The notes beneath the pieces are model-generated. The model was given only the letters and a program-made list of their open reading frames with translations, was not told where the DNA came from and did not search any database. The position numbers and the translations under genes were made by a program. Positions 34,719-42,354 of a DNA stretch of 64,000 nt are shown in pieces (position 1 is the stretch's first letter; every line of letters starts with the position of its first letter). Source of the DNA: Bradyrhizobium sp. WD16 (lineage in GTDB: Bacteria; Pseudomonadota; Alphaproteobacteria; Rhizobiales; Xanthobacteraceae). The stretch covers positions 5,445,501 to 5,509,500 of the forward strand of contig NZ_CP028908.1 of the NCBI RefSeq assembly GCF_024181725.1, given 5' to 3'.

Positions 34719-36962
34719 CTACGCCGCCGAGCGCGCACTGCGCGCCCCGCACCATTCGGTCCACAGCCGCATCAGCTCGCGCGAGAGATTGTCGGCGAAG
34801 CGCGGCGCGTCGCACAGCGGCGAGGCCGCGACTCGTGCGCGCAGACCGCGGCGCAGGTCAGCGAGCTCGTCGCGCCGGCGCGTCCACTCGACCGCCATGG
34901 CGACGTAGTCGTCGACGCTCGCCGTGCAGAAGCCATCGAGCCCCGCGGCGATCAGATGCGTCGCCGCGTGACGGCCGGCGAAGGTGTCGCCGACGAAGGT
35001 CACGGTCGGCACGCCCATCCACATCGCCTCGAGCGTGGTGACGCCTGCCGAGTAGGGAAATGGATCGAGCGCCAGGTCGACCTCGCCATAGGCCTGCAGC
35101 AGCTTCGTCTGTTCGGTTTCGCCGACCAGCTCGACGCGCTCGCGCGGCACGCCGCCGCGCGCGAGCACGCCGTAGACGGCGTCGCGGGTGCTGGCCTCGC
35201 CGAGACCGCCATAGACCATCAGGACGCGCGAGTCCGGCACCTCATCGAGAATCCGCGCCCAGGCCTTGCCGACCTCGGTGTTGAGCTTCGCGGGCCGGTT
35301 GAAGCATCCGAAGGTGAAGCGGCCGCCGGTCGCGCTCGGCAGCGGCGGCACGTCCGGCGCATCGGCGGGCGGGTGATAGCAGACATAGCAATCCGGCAGC
35401 CGGATCGGCCGCTCCAGATACGTATGGTCATGCTCCGGTGGAATTTCCACCGGATCGGCGATCAGGCCGTCATACGTATCGAGCCCCACCGTGCCGACAT
35501 AGCCGGCCCAGCCGAGCTGGATCGGCGCCGCGCGCGTGGCGAACAGCGAGAGGCGGTTGCCGGTGGTGTGGCCGGCGAGATCGAACAGGACATCGATGCG
35601 ATCATCGGTGATCCGCCGCGCCAGCGCCCCATCATCGATCCCCGACACGTCGCGCCAGTCGGCCGCGATTGCCTTGTAGCGATCGCTGAAATCGTCGTTC
35701 AGCCGCTTGTTGTCGGTGTTGTAGCAGACGATCTCGTAGCCGAGCGCTGCAAGCGCTTCGAAGGCGCGCAGGGTGAGGAACGCCACCGCGTGCCGATGCA
35801 GGTCCGCCGATACCAGGCCGAGCCGCGGCTTGCGCGCGACGTCCGGCGTGTTCGGGAACGCGAGCCGATCCGCCGGCGCGCCCGGCCGATACAGCAGTCC
35901 CCACCGCTTGTGCTCGCGCAGCAGCTCCTCGCGCGTGACGCCGGGCTTGTGCTGGAGCGCGAACAACAGCGTGCCCGCGACCGCGGCATTGGCGGGATCG
36001 AGCTCGCCGGCGCGCCGATAGGCAGCGACCGCGTCCTCGACGCGGCCCTGCCCGAGGAATCCGAAGCCGCGCCCGACATGATGCTCGGCCTGCAGCGGAT
36101 CGAGCGCGAGCGCGCGATCGATATAGCCGAGCCCGCGCTCGAACTGGCGATGATTGATCAGGAAGTGGCCGTAGAGATATTGCGGCAATGCGACGTTCGG
36201 CGCGCTTTCGGCGGCGAGCTCGAACAGCCGCGCCGCCTGCTGGTTGCGCTCCGCAGCGCCGAAATTCATGCCGAGCTCGAGGATCGCCTTGTAGTTCTGG
36301 CTGTCGATGGTGGAGGCGGCGCGGAGATCGTCGACGGCCTTGTCGAACTGGCCATCCATCACATGGGCAAGGCCGCGGGTGCGATAGGCCTCCGCATAGC
36401 CGGCGTCCAGCGCCAGCGCCCTGTCGAGCGCCGCGAGCGCCTCGCTGCGGCGGCTCTCGGTCAACAGCGCGAGGCCGAGACTGTATTGCGCGAGCGGCAT
36501 GTTGGGCAGCAGGCGCAGACCCTCCTGAAGGTAGGGAATGCCGTCGCGGGCGCGGCCGACGCGCGCGAGACACGTGCCGATCTCGGCCAGCGCCGGCGCA
36601 TGGGTCGGCGTCACCCTGACTTCCGCCATGAACGCCTCGCGCGCCTCCTCGAAACGATCGAACCGGCACAGCGCGACGCCTTTGCAGTAATTGAAGGCCG
36701 GCTGGTCCGGCGCGAGCCGCGCCGCTTCGCCGAATGCGCGCAGCGCCTGGCGCCAGCGATCCTGCCGCGCGTGCGCGATGCCCTGCTGATGCAAGTCCCG
36801 CGCACGTTTCAAATCGGCCGACGGGCGCTCGCCTCCGTTCGCGGGCACAAGATCATGACCTGCAGAGGCCTTGGCGGATGATGGCGGCACCTGTCGCGCC
36901 ATGATTGCATGGCCGCCATGCTCCGCGCGTATCGCGAGTCGCCCGCCCGAATTGTCTTTCAT
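34719..36962 (-). CDS. SPINDLY/GT41 O-GlcNAc transferase-like protein
   Basis: 747 residues. About eight TPRs (50-330) lead to a split GT41 catalytic region: KPRLGLVSADLHRHAVAFL (N-lobe catalytic His), DVLFDLAGHTTGNRL, IQLGWAGYVGTVGLDTYDG, FTFGCFNRPAKLN, and the UDP-binding DLALDPFPYSAGVTTLEAMWMGVP. It is cytoplasmic, with no signal. Family members transfer GlcNAc, fucose or glucose to Ser/Thr. The related HMW1C transferases add hexose to Asn of FHA-type adhesins. Its place beside a GT9-TPR protein and near a giant FHA-like protein makes a secreted-protein acceptor plausible. The start ATG follows GGAG. Confidence 0.9.
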   Translation of the reverse strand: MKDNSGGRLAIRAEHGGHAIMARQVPPSSAKASAGHDLVPANGGERPSADLKRARDLHQQGIAHARQDRWRQALRAFGEAARLAPDQPAFNYCKGVALCRFDRFEEAREAFMAEVRVTPTHAPALAEIGTCLARVGRARDGIPYLQEGLRLLPNMPLAQYSLGLALLTESRRSEALAALDRALALDAGYAEAYRTRGLAHVMDGQFDKAVDDLRAASTIDSQNYKAILELGMNFGAAERNQQAARLFELAAESAPNVALPQYLYGHFLINHRQFERGLGYIDRALALDPLQAEHHVGRGFGFLGQGRVEDAVAAYRRAGELDPANAAVAGTLLFALQHKPGVTREELLREHKRWGLLYRPGAPADRLAFPNTPDVARKPRLGLVSADLHRHAVAFLTLRAFEALAALGYEIVCYNTDNKRLNDDFSDRYKAIAADWRDVSGIDDGALARRITDDRIDVLFDLAGHTTGNRLSLFATRAAPIQLGWAGYVGTVGLDTYDGLIADPVEIPPEHDHTYLERPIRLPDCYVCYHPPADAPDVPPLPSATGGRFTFGCFNRPAKLNTEVGKAWARILDEVPDSRVLMVYGGLGEASTRDAVYGVLARGGVPRERVELVGETEQTKLLQAYGEVDLALDPFPYSAGVTTLEAMWMGVPTVTFVGDTFAGRHAATHLIAAGLDGFCTASVDDYVAMAVEWTRRRDELADLRRGLRARVAASPLCDAPRFADNLSRELMRLWTEWCGARSARSAA

Positions 36963-37319
36963 GTGGGAGGCTCCGTTTGAAACGAAATCCCGCGTTGGTC
37001 GTGCCGTCGGACCGCATCAGACTTGCGGCGATTGATAAATCATCACTGATCGTACTGCCAAGATTTTTTTCAGATCACACTCGAAAATATTCTCTGCGCG
37101 ATGCCGATTGTTCAGTTGTCTATTAGACGTGAGCCAATCACCGGCGACGGCGACATCCCTTCGACACACGAACTACTTGTACTCTTCTTGAATCCACCTC
37201 ACTGGATTCCGGACGAATGACAATAATACGTTCGCTTATCTTGCAATTCCTTGGCGAACTCGTGACGTCGGGATGACGGCGAAGCAACGCCGCTGATACA
37301 ACCCCACAGGACCAGCGCA
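36963..37319. other. Divergent promoter region between the GT41 gene and the first PstS-like gene
   Basis: 357 bases, AT-rich near 37020-37100. It contains the TGTCT-N3-AGACG element (37117-37129) and an inverted repeat GAATCCA/TGGATTC (37190-37209). No gene is seen. Confidence 0.6.
37117..37129 (+). promoter_or_regulatory. Shared upstream element, copy 1 (TGTCT-ATT-AGACG)
   Basis: The imperfect dyad TGTCT-ATT-AGACG is followed by GTGAG and CACCGG. The AGACG half starts 195 bases before the first PstS-like gene. Related copies lie before the second PstS-like gene, the giant FHA-like gene and, as a half-site, the phosphatase-like gene. Confidence 0.5.
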
Positions 37320-39173
37320 ATGAGAATGCAATCGTCTACCAGAGACCTGCTCGGCACCGCTTCGGTGCTTGCACTGACAGCCGCGGCCTTCCTTGCATCG
37401 TCGGGCGCGCCCGCGAGCGCGGCAGCCAACAAGGGCATCTACGTCGGCGGCAGCACGCTCGCCTCGGAAGCCTTCCGCCAGATCTTCAACTGCTATACGG
37501 GCGCCACCGTCGGCGGCGACGGCTTCAGCTTCTCGTCCAGCTTCAATGCCGCGACGCCGACCCCGGGCTTGTTGCCGTCCACCTGCACGGTGGCGTCGAC
37601 GGTGCAGGGCATGTATGCCGGCGTCGGCTCCGGCAACGGCTTCCGTGGCTTCATCAGCAACAATCCGGCGCAGTGGTACGGCGGCACGGTAACGCCTGTG
37701 ACCACGATCGCTCCGCCGTTCCCCGCCAGCCAGCCGCCATACATCGACAGCGCCAATTCGACCAATTTCGGCAGCTATCCCTATCCGCGCGTCGACATCG
37801 GCCTGTCGGACTCGCCGCTGGCCGCAACCCTCGCGGCCCTCACCACGACGTCGATCAGCTTCACGCCGACGAACAACTGGACGGCGACCTCCGCGGTCAC
37901 CGCGAGCGGTAGCTCCGTGGTCACCTACAGCACCGGCACCTACGGCAACCCGATCCAGATCCCGGCGTTCGAAGTCAACGTCGCGATCCCGATCAACGTC
38001 CAGAGCACCTCGCTCCAGATCAACTCGCAGATCAAGTCCGGCGGCAACATCGTGGGTGGCGGCGCCATCCAGCTCACCGAAGGCCAGATGTGCGCGATCT
38101 TCTCGGGCCTGGTGACCGACTGGAACAGCACCGCCACCATCCCCTACCTCGACAGCACCGGCGCGCAAAAGACCGCGAACTTCTACTATGCGAACGTCGG
38201 CAACGGCATCAGCGCGGCCCAGCCCTACGCGAACGCCTCCCTGCCGATCCGGGTGGTGTTCCGCACGGACGGCAGCGGCACCAGCTTCATCCTGACCAAC
38301 TACCTGAAGGCCGTCTGTCCGCTGCTCGATCCCAACGACACCTACAAGTACAAGTCGATCTTCAGCACCGGAACCAAGACGCTCCCCAGCAACGGCTTCG
38401 CCGACCTCGTCACCAACATCCAGGCCGCCCGCGGCAACGGGCCCTGGACACCGGCCACGACCGTTGCGGGCGCCTGGGTCGGCGCAAGCGGCAGCGGCGG
38501 CGTTCAAGCCGCTGTCGGCATCACCTCCACGCAGGCGGGCCGCATCGGCTACGTCAGCGCCGACTTCACCAAACCCTACGCCATCGCCGCAGTTGCGCCG
38601 GATGCAGCCTCCCTGCAGAACGAGCAGTTGCGCATCGCCGGCACCGCCATCCCGAACACGTCCACAAGCCTGACGTTCGTTGCGCCGACGCCGGCTGCCG
38701 CCGACGCCGCGTGGAGCGACACCAGGCTGCAGGCGCCGGCCACCACCTGGACCTGGGCCGACTACAACATCTACAACAACACCTTCACCGGCACGGTGAC
38801 CCAGGGCGGCGTGAACGTGTCTGGTCTGTCGGTGTTGCCGCTCACCAACGTGGCGGCCGCCTATCCGCTCAGCGGCACCACCTTCCTCGCCCTCTATAGC
38901 TGCTACAGCGTGCAGACCGACACAGCGCGTGTGACCAATCTCAAGAACTTCCTGAACTGGTACATCAAGGGGGCCGATTCGACCGACCCCAATTACGATG
39001 CGAAGGTCTCGCAAGTGATCCAGAACAACGGCTTCCACCACATCCCGGTCAGCTACAAGACAAACATTGTCGCCCAGTACCTGGCGATCGCCGCTAACGG
39101 CCTCATCTCCGCTGCGCCCGCATCGGGCACCGGCACCAAGGGATGCGCAAGCGTCACCGGTGGCGCCCTCTAG
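37320..39173 (+). CDS. Secreted PstS/DING-like phosphate-binding protein, paralogue 1
   Basis: 617 residues. Sec signal MRMQSSTRDLLGTASVLALTAAAF... cleaved near ASAAA. The mature start NKGIYVGGSTLASEAFRQIF resembles the DINGGG start of PstS/DING proteins. RTDGSGTSFILTNYL matches the phosphate-contacting S-G-T loop, and IQLTEGQMCAIFSGLVTDWN a second PstS motif. It is almost twice the length of PstS, with long Ser/Thr/Asn-rich loops, and ends GCASVTGGAL, a tail shared with the next paralogue. No pstCAB or phoU is nearby, so uptake is unlikely and extracellular release through the adjacent type II system is inferred. Confidence 0.85.
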   Translation: MRMQSSTRDLLGTASVLALTAAAFLASSGAPASAAANKGIYVGGSTLASEAFRQIFNCYTGATVGGDGFSFSSSFNAATPTPGLLPSTCTVASTVQGMYAGVGSGNGFRGFISNNPAQWYGGTVTPVTTIAPPFPASQPPYIDSANSTNFGSYPYPRVDIGLSDSPLAATLAALTTTSISFTPTNNWTATSAVTASGSSVVTYSTGTYGNPIQIPAFEVNVAIPINVQSTSLQINSQIKSGGNIVGGGAIQLTEGQMCAIFSGLVTDWNSTATIPYLDSTGAQKTANFYYANVGNGISAAQPYANASLPIRVVFRTDGSGTSFILTNYLKAVCPLLDPNDTYKYKSIFSTGTKTLPSNGFADLVTNIQAARGNGPWTPATTVAGAWVGASGSGGVQAAVGITSTQAGRIGYVSADFTKPYAIAAVAPDAASLQNEQLRIAGTAIPNTSTSLTFVAPTPAAADAAWSDTRLQAPATTWTWADYNIYNNTFTGTVTQGGVNVSGLSVLPLTNVAAAYPLSGTTFLALYSCYSVQTDTARVTNLKNFLNWYIKGADSTDPNYDAKVSQVIQNNGFHHIPVSYKTNIVAQYLAIAANGLISAAPASGTGTKGCASVTGGAL

Positions 39174-39241
39174 GCCCTCGCCGCCGCGACAAACGCAATC
39201 TCGATTGCGTCGGGACGAGGCGACATTGAACGCGTGACCCG

Positions 39242-39276
39242 GCCGGGCGCCTCGATCGAGGCGCCCGGCTTCTTTT
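39242..39276 (+). terminator. Rho-independent terminator of PstS-like paralogue 1
   Basis: GCCGGGCGCCTCGA is followed directly by its complement (centre at the GATC near 39254-39257), forming a 14-bp perfect stem that runs into TTCTTTTT. Confidence 0.9.
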
Positions 39277-39376
39277 TGTGCGGGTGTTTTCCAGGAAACG
39301 CTTCGCCACCCACCGCCGTCACCGGGCTTGTCATCGCAAGTCGCGATCTATCCCACTTGCGACATTCAAGAAGGTC

Positions 39377-39399
39377 GCAACTCGGCTCCGCCGAGTTGC
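39377..39399. other. Perfect hairpin in the intergenic region
   Basis: GCAACTCGGC-TCC-GCCGAGTTGC is a 10-bp stem with a 3-base loop, about 300 bases before paralogue 2. It could be a second terminator or an RNA structure. It has no T-run. Confidence 0.45.
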
Positions 39400-39483
39400 T
39401 ATCGACCTCGATCAGGGAGACACCGCGCCCTACGTGCTGCAAAAAATAACGCGAAAGCCGCTGCGCTTCGCGCCCACTCGAAT

Positions 39484-39494
39484 TGTCTAAGACA
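39484..39494 (+). promoter_or_regulatory. Shared upstream element, copy 2 (TGTCT-A-AGACA)
   Basis: TGTCT-A-AGACA is a perfect dyad followed by TGTGAG and CACCGGCG, as in copy 1. It lies 209 bases before the start of the second PstS-like gene. Confidence 0.5.
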
Positions 39495-39698
39495 TGTGAG
39501 TCACTGCACCGGCGTCATCATTGATACGGCGCACGGGGCCGTTCGGCCCTGCGCGTCTTGCCGCCGCCCGTCCCGGACTTCCCCGAAGGTCTTTTTCATC
39601 GCCTCCAATTCATCGCATCGAACAAGATCTTTTCGGTCCCGGGCCCATGGACGGGCCGCGCGACGCCGCATCACATCGTGAAACAGGGAAGTATCAAC

Positions 39699-41699
39699 AT
39701 GAAGACGAAATCCTTTGCCGGACGCCTGCTGGGCACGACCTCGCTGGTCGTGCTGTCGGCCGTCGCCGTGATCGGAAGTCAGAAGCCGGCCGCGGCGCAG
39801 ATCTCGACCGGACTGTATGGCGGCGGCAGCACGCTGTCGTCGCTGGCGCTGCGGCAGATCTTCGACTGCTATGCCGGCACCACGCTCGCCAATGACGGCC
39901 AGACGTTCTCGCCGAGCTTCTCGACGGGAACGCCGAGTCCGAACCTGCTGCCGACGAGCTGCACGATGTTCTCCACCACGGTCGAGGGGCTGTTCGCCGC
40001 CGTCGGGTCCGGCAACGGCCAGCGCGCCTACATCGCCGACGATGCGCGGCAGCTGTTCCGCGGCAGCCCGGCCACGGCGCCGGCGATCGTGCGCAAGCCC
40101 TCGGCCAAGCCGCCGTACCGCGACATCGCCAACGCCAATTTCTCGAGCTATCCGTATCCGCGGCTCGATTTCGCCACCAGCGACGCACCGCTGGCGAGCC
40201 CCGTCGCCGGCCTGACCACGATCTCGTTCGGCAGCTTCGTGCCGTCGACCAACTGGCAGACCTCGCAGCTGATCGCCGCGAAAACCAGCGCGACGGCGAG
40301 CTTCAGCACCGCGGCCGTCGGCGCACCGATCCAGATCCCGGTGATGGAAGTCCCGATCGCCATCGCGGTGAACACCGCGAACTCGGTCGGCGGCGTGACC
40401 TGGACCAACCAGTCGGCGCTGTCGCCGAACACCCAAGCCGGCGGCGCGATCCAGCTCTCCGCGGCGCAGCTCTGCGCGATCTTCTCGGCCACGGTGACCG
40501 ACTGGCACGACACCTCGAGCCTGATCCCCTATCTCGATGCGAACGGCGTGCAGCAGTTCCAGCACTTCTATGACGACAACACCAACGGCACCCTGACCCC
40601 GGTCGCCTATACCAGCGGCCGCCTGCCGATCAAGGTGGTCTACCGCGCCGACGACGCCGGTGCGAGCTACATCCTCACCAACTATCTCGCCAACGTCTGC
40701 CCGCTGCTCGACCCCACCGGCACCTCCAAGTACAAGCAGATCTTCACCGGCGTCGGCATCACCCGCGGCGGCGGCGTCGCGACGACGGCCAACCTGCCGT
40801 CCAGCATGTTCTCCAACCTGCTCGACAACATCAAGGCGGTGAAGGGCGCCGCCGATCATGAGCACCATGATCCGTACGACGTCGACGACGACGAGGACCG
40901 GCCCGATCCCCGCTGGATCGGCGCGGAAGGCAGCAACCAGCAAGCGCTCAAGATCGGAACGGGCGCCCTCCTCGCCGGCCGGATCGGCTATCTCAGCGCC
41001 GATTTCATTCAGCCCTACGCGACGACCGTGACCGAGGAAATCGGCGGTGCCACATTCTCCGCCCCGGCCCCGCTGTCAGCCAGCATCCAGAACGAGGCGC
41101 TGCGCCTCCTCGGTGTCCATCATCCGGGCCAGACCGGCTTCGACGGCGTGGCGCATAACTTCGCCGCGCCGACGCCGGGCAACGCCGCACAGGCCTTCCA
41201 GGGGCTCTCGGCCCCGGCGCTGACCAGCGGCTACGATGCCTGGAACATCTATGCGCAGCTCTATCCCGCCGGAACCATGGTGGGCGGCGTGGCCTATGAC
41301 GGCCTGTCTGTCATCGGCCTTCCGCTCCAGTCGGAGGTCGACTACCCGCTCACTGGCGCGAGCTTCATCAACGTCTACAGCTGCTACAGCGATGCCGCCG
41401 GCACGCGGGTGCCCGCCCTGAAGAACTGGCTGGCCTGGCTGTTCGGCGGATCGCTCGCCGCATTGCCGCCCTACAATCCGGCGACCTCGAATGCCAGCTC
41501 CCCCGGCTACGATCCGAACGTCGCCCGGGTGATCCGCAACAATGGCTTCCACGAGCTCGACGGCGCCTGGGCCAGCAACGTGCTGCGCGCCTATCTGAAA
41601 CCGAGCACGGTGGGCGGCCTGCCGAGCGCGATCGCGGCCTCCGGCACGTCGGGCGCGCAGACCGACGGCTGCCAGGGCGTCACCGGCGGCGCGTTGTAA
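39699..41699 (+). CDS. Secreted PstS/DING-like protein, paralogue 2, with acidic/His insertion
   Basis: 666 residues. Signal MKTKSFAGRLLGTTSLVVLSAVAVIG... cleaved near AAAQ, then ISTGLYGGGSTLSSLALRQIFDCYAGT, closely parallel to paralogue 1. RADDAGASYILTNYL corresponds to the phosphate loop but has A-G-A-S instead of S-G-T-S, so binding may be altered. An insertion absent from paralogue 1 at about residues 385-406 is rich in His and Asp/Glu (DHEHHDPYDVDDDED) and could bind metal. The C-terminus is GCQGVTGGAL. The ATG at 39699 follows CAGGGAAG. It is probably exported by the local type II system. Confidence 0.85.
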   Translation: MKTKSFAGRLLGTTSLVVLSAVAVIGSQKPAAAQISTGLYGGGSTLSSLALRQIFDCYAGTTLANDGQTFSPSFSTGTPSPNLLPTSCTMFSTTVEGLFAAVGSGNGQRAYIADDARQLFRGSPATAPAIVRKPSAKPPYRDIANANFSSYPYPRLDFATSDAPLASPVAGLTTISFGSFVPSTNWQTSQLIAAKTSATASFSTAAVGAPIQIPVMEVPIAIAVNTANSVGGVTWTNQSALSPNTQAGGAIQLSAAQLCAIFSATVTDWHDTSSLIPYLDANGVQQFQHFYDDNTNGTLTPVAYTSGRLPIKVVYRADDAGASYILTNYLANVCPLLDPTGTSKYKQIFTGVGITRGGGVATTANLPSSMFSNLLDNIKAVKGAADHEHHDPYDVDDDEDRPDPRWIGAEGSNQQALKIGTGALLAGRIGYLSADFIQPYATTVTEEIGGATFSAPAPLSASIQNEALRLLGVHHPGQTGFDGVAHNFAAPTPGNAAQAFQGLSAPALTSGYDAWNIYAQLYPAGTMVGGVAYDGLSVIGLPLQSEVDYPLTGASFINVYSCYSDAAGTRVPALKNWLAWLFGGSLAALPPYNPATSNASSPGYDPNVARVIRNNGFHELDGAWASNVLRAYLKPSTVGGLPSAIAASGTSGAQTDGCQGVTGGAL

Positions 41700-41762
41700 C
41701 GCGAGCGGAGATCGCGATCCGGTCAAGCCGGATCATGACCTGAGAACGACAACAGACGGCAG

Positions 41763-41800
41763 CGGCCGGCCCTCGATCGAGGCCCGGCCGTTTTTTTTTC
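41763..41800 (+). terminator. Rho-independent terminator of PstS-like paralogue 2
   Basis: The arms CGGCCGGCCCTCGA and TCGAGGCCCGGCCG pair with one offset and are followed by nine T residues. The CTCGATCGAG centre matches that of the paralogue 1 terminator, suggesting duplication of gene plus terminator. Confidence 0.9.
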
Positions 41801-41976
41801 ATCGATGGTTCGCGGGGGCCATTTTCGACTTTTCACTTCGTCGTCACCGGGCCTGTCCCACTGACCTCGATCAGGGTCGCAGTGCCTTACTGCCCCCGAT
41901 CGAAAGGCCGTGCCTCCCTGATCGGGATGGCCGGGAGACGCCCGACACCGACGGAGAAGAAACCAGAGCGACGTGC

Positions 41977-42054
41977 CTGGTGCGGTGGATCTGACGCTCG
42001 TTTCAGTATTGCAGCGAGTTCGTCATACGTGCGTCGGATCCAAAACCGCACTAG
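41977..42054 (+). repeat. CTAG hairpin element type C, copy 2
   Basis: 78 bases, same arms as 2409-2486 with several substitutions. The first CTAG is mutated to CTGG. It shares its terminal CTAG (42051-42054) with the following type-A element. Confidence 0.9.
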
Positions 42055-42128
42055 TGTGGCGTCTCGCAATTGCCTATGCCCTTTGCGGCAAGCCCCTGTA
42101 GGCAATTGCGAGACATAAGCCACACTAG
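42051..42128 (+). repeat. CTAG hairpin element type A, copy 2
   Basis: 78 bases, nearly identical to 2245-2323. It is followed by the same CTTTGATTTT linker as copy 1. Confidence 0.9.
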
Positions 42129-42141
42129 CACTTTGATTTTG

Positions 42142-42216
42142 CTAGTGTCCCTATGTCTCCGAATGACCGTGCGAGCGCGAGGCAAACGTAGCGGTAATTC
42201 GGAGACGGGACACTAG
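42142..42216 (+). repeat. CTAG hairpin element type B, copy 2
   Basis: 75 bases, closely matching 2337-2412. It is followed by linker AATCATAATGATG, which in the first array follows element C instead. Confidence 0.9.
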
Positions 42217-42229
42217 AATCATAATGATG

Positions 42230-42305
42230 CTAGTGCCCCCTTGTTTCCAACGTTCGTAGAAGCGCCTGCTGCAAAGGAATACGAACGTTGGAAACGGGAC
42301 ACTAG
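42230..42305 (+). repeat. CTAG hairpin element type D, copy 2
   Basis: 76 bases, closely matching 2500-2575. It ends 49 bases from the stop codon of the giant FHA-like gene and may act as its transcription stop. Confidence 0.9.
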
Positions 42306-42354
42306 CAGCGGCGATGTTTCGGCAAAACGGCGCGATCGAATGGGTTCGCGACGA

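Larger units (their letters stand above)
39174..39698. other. Intergenic region between the PstS-like paralogues
   Basis: 525 bases. It contains the terminator of paralogue 1, a 10-bp stem hairpin (39377-39399), the shared TGTCT/AGACA element (39484-39494) and the leader of paralogue 2. No gene is seen. Confidence 0.6.
41700..42354. other. Repeat-filled region between PstS-like paralogue 2 and the giant gene
   Basis: 655 bases holding a terminator and the second CTAG hairpin array. An open frame over the repeats (41882-42118) is a by-product of the hairpins. No gene is supported. Confidence 0.7.

Noticed and set aside
33099-36881. A 1260-codon plus-strand open frame
   Set aside because: It is antisense to two well-supported TPR glycosyltransferase genes and lacks any recognisable domain or start signal.
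37117-39494. Pho box upstream of the PstS-like genes
   Set aside because: PstS-like products suggested phosphate control, but no CTGTCAT direct repeat is present. The shared TGTCT/AGACG dyad has a different layout.
41882-42118. Small protein genes on both strands across the second hairpin array
   Set aside because: The frames run straight through palindromic repeats and have no start signals or domains.
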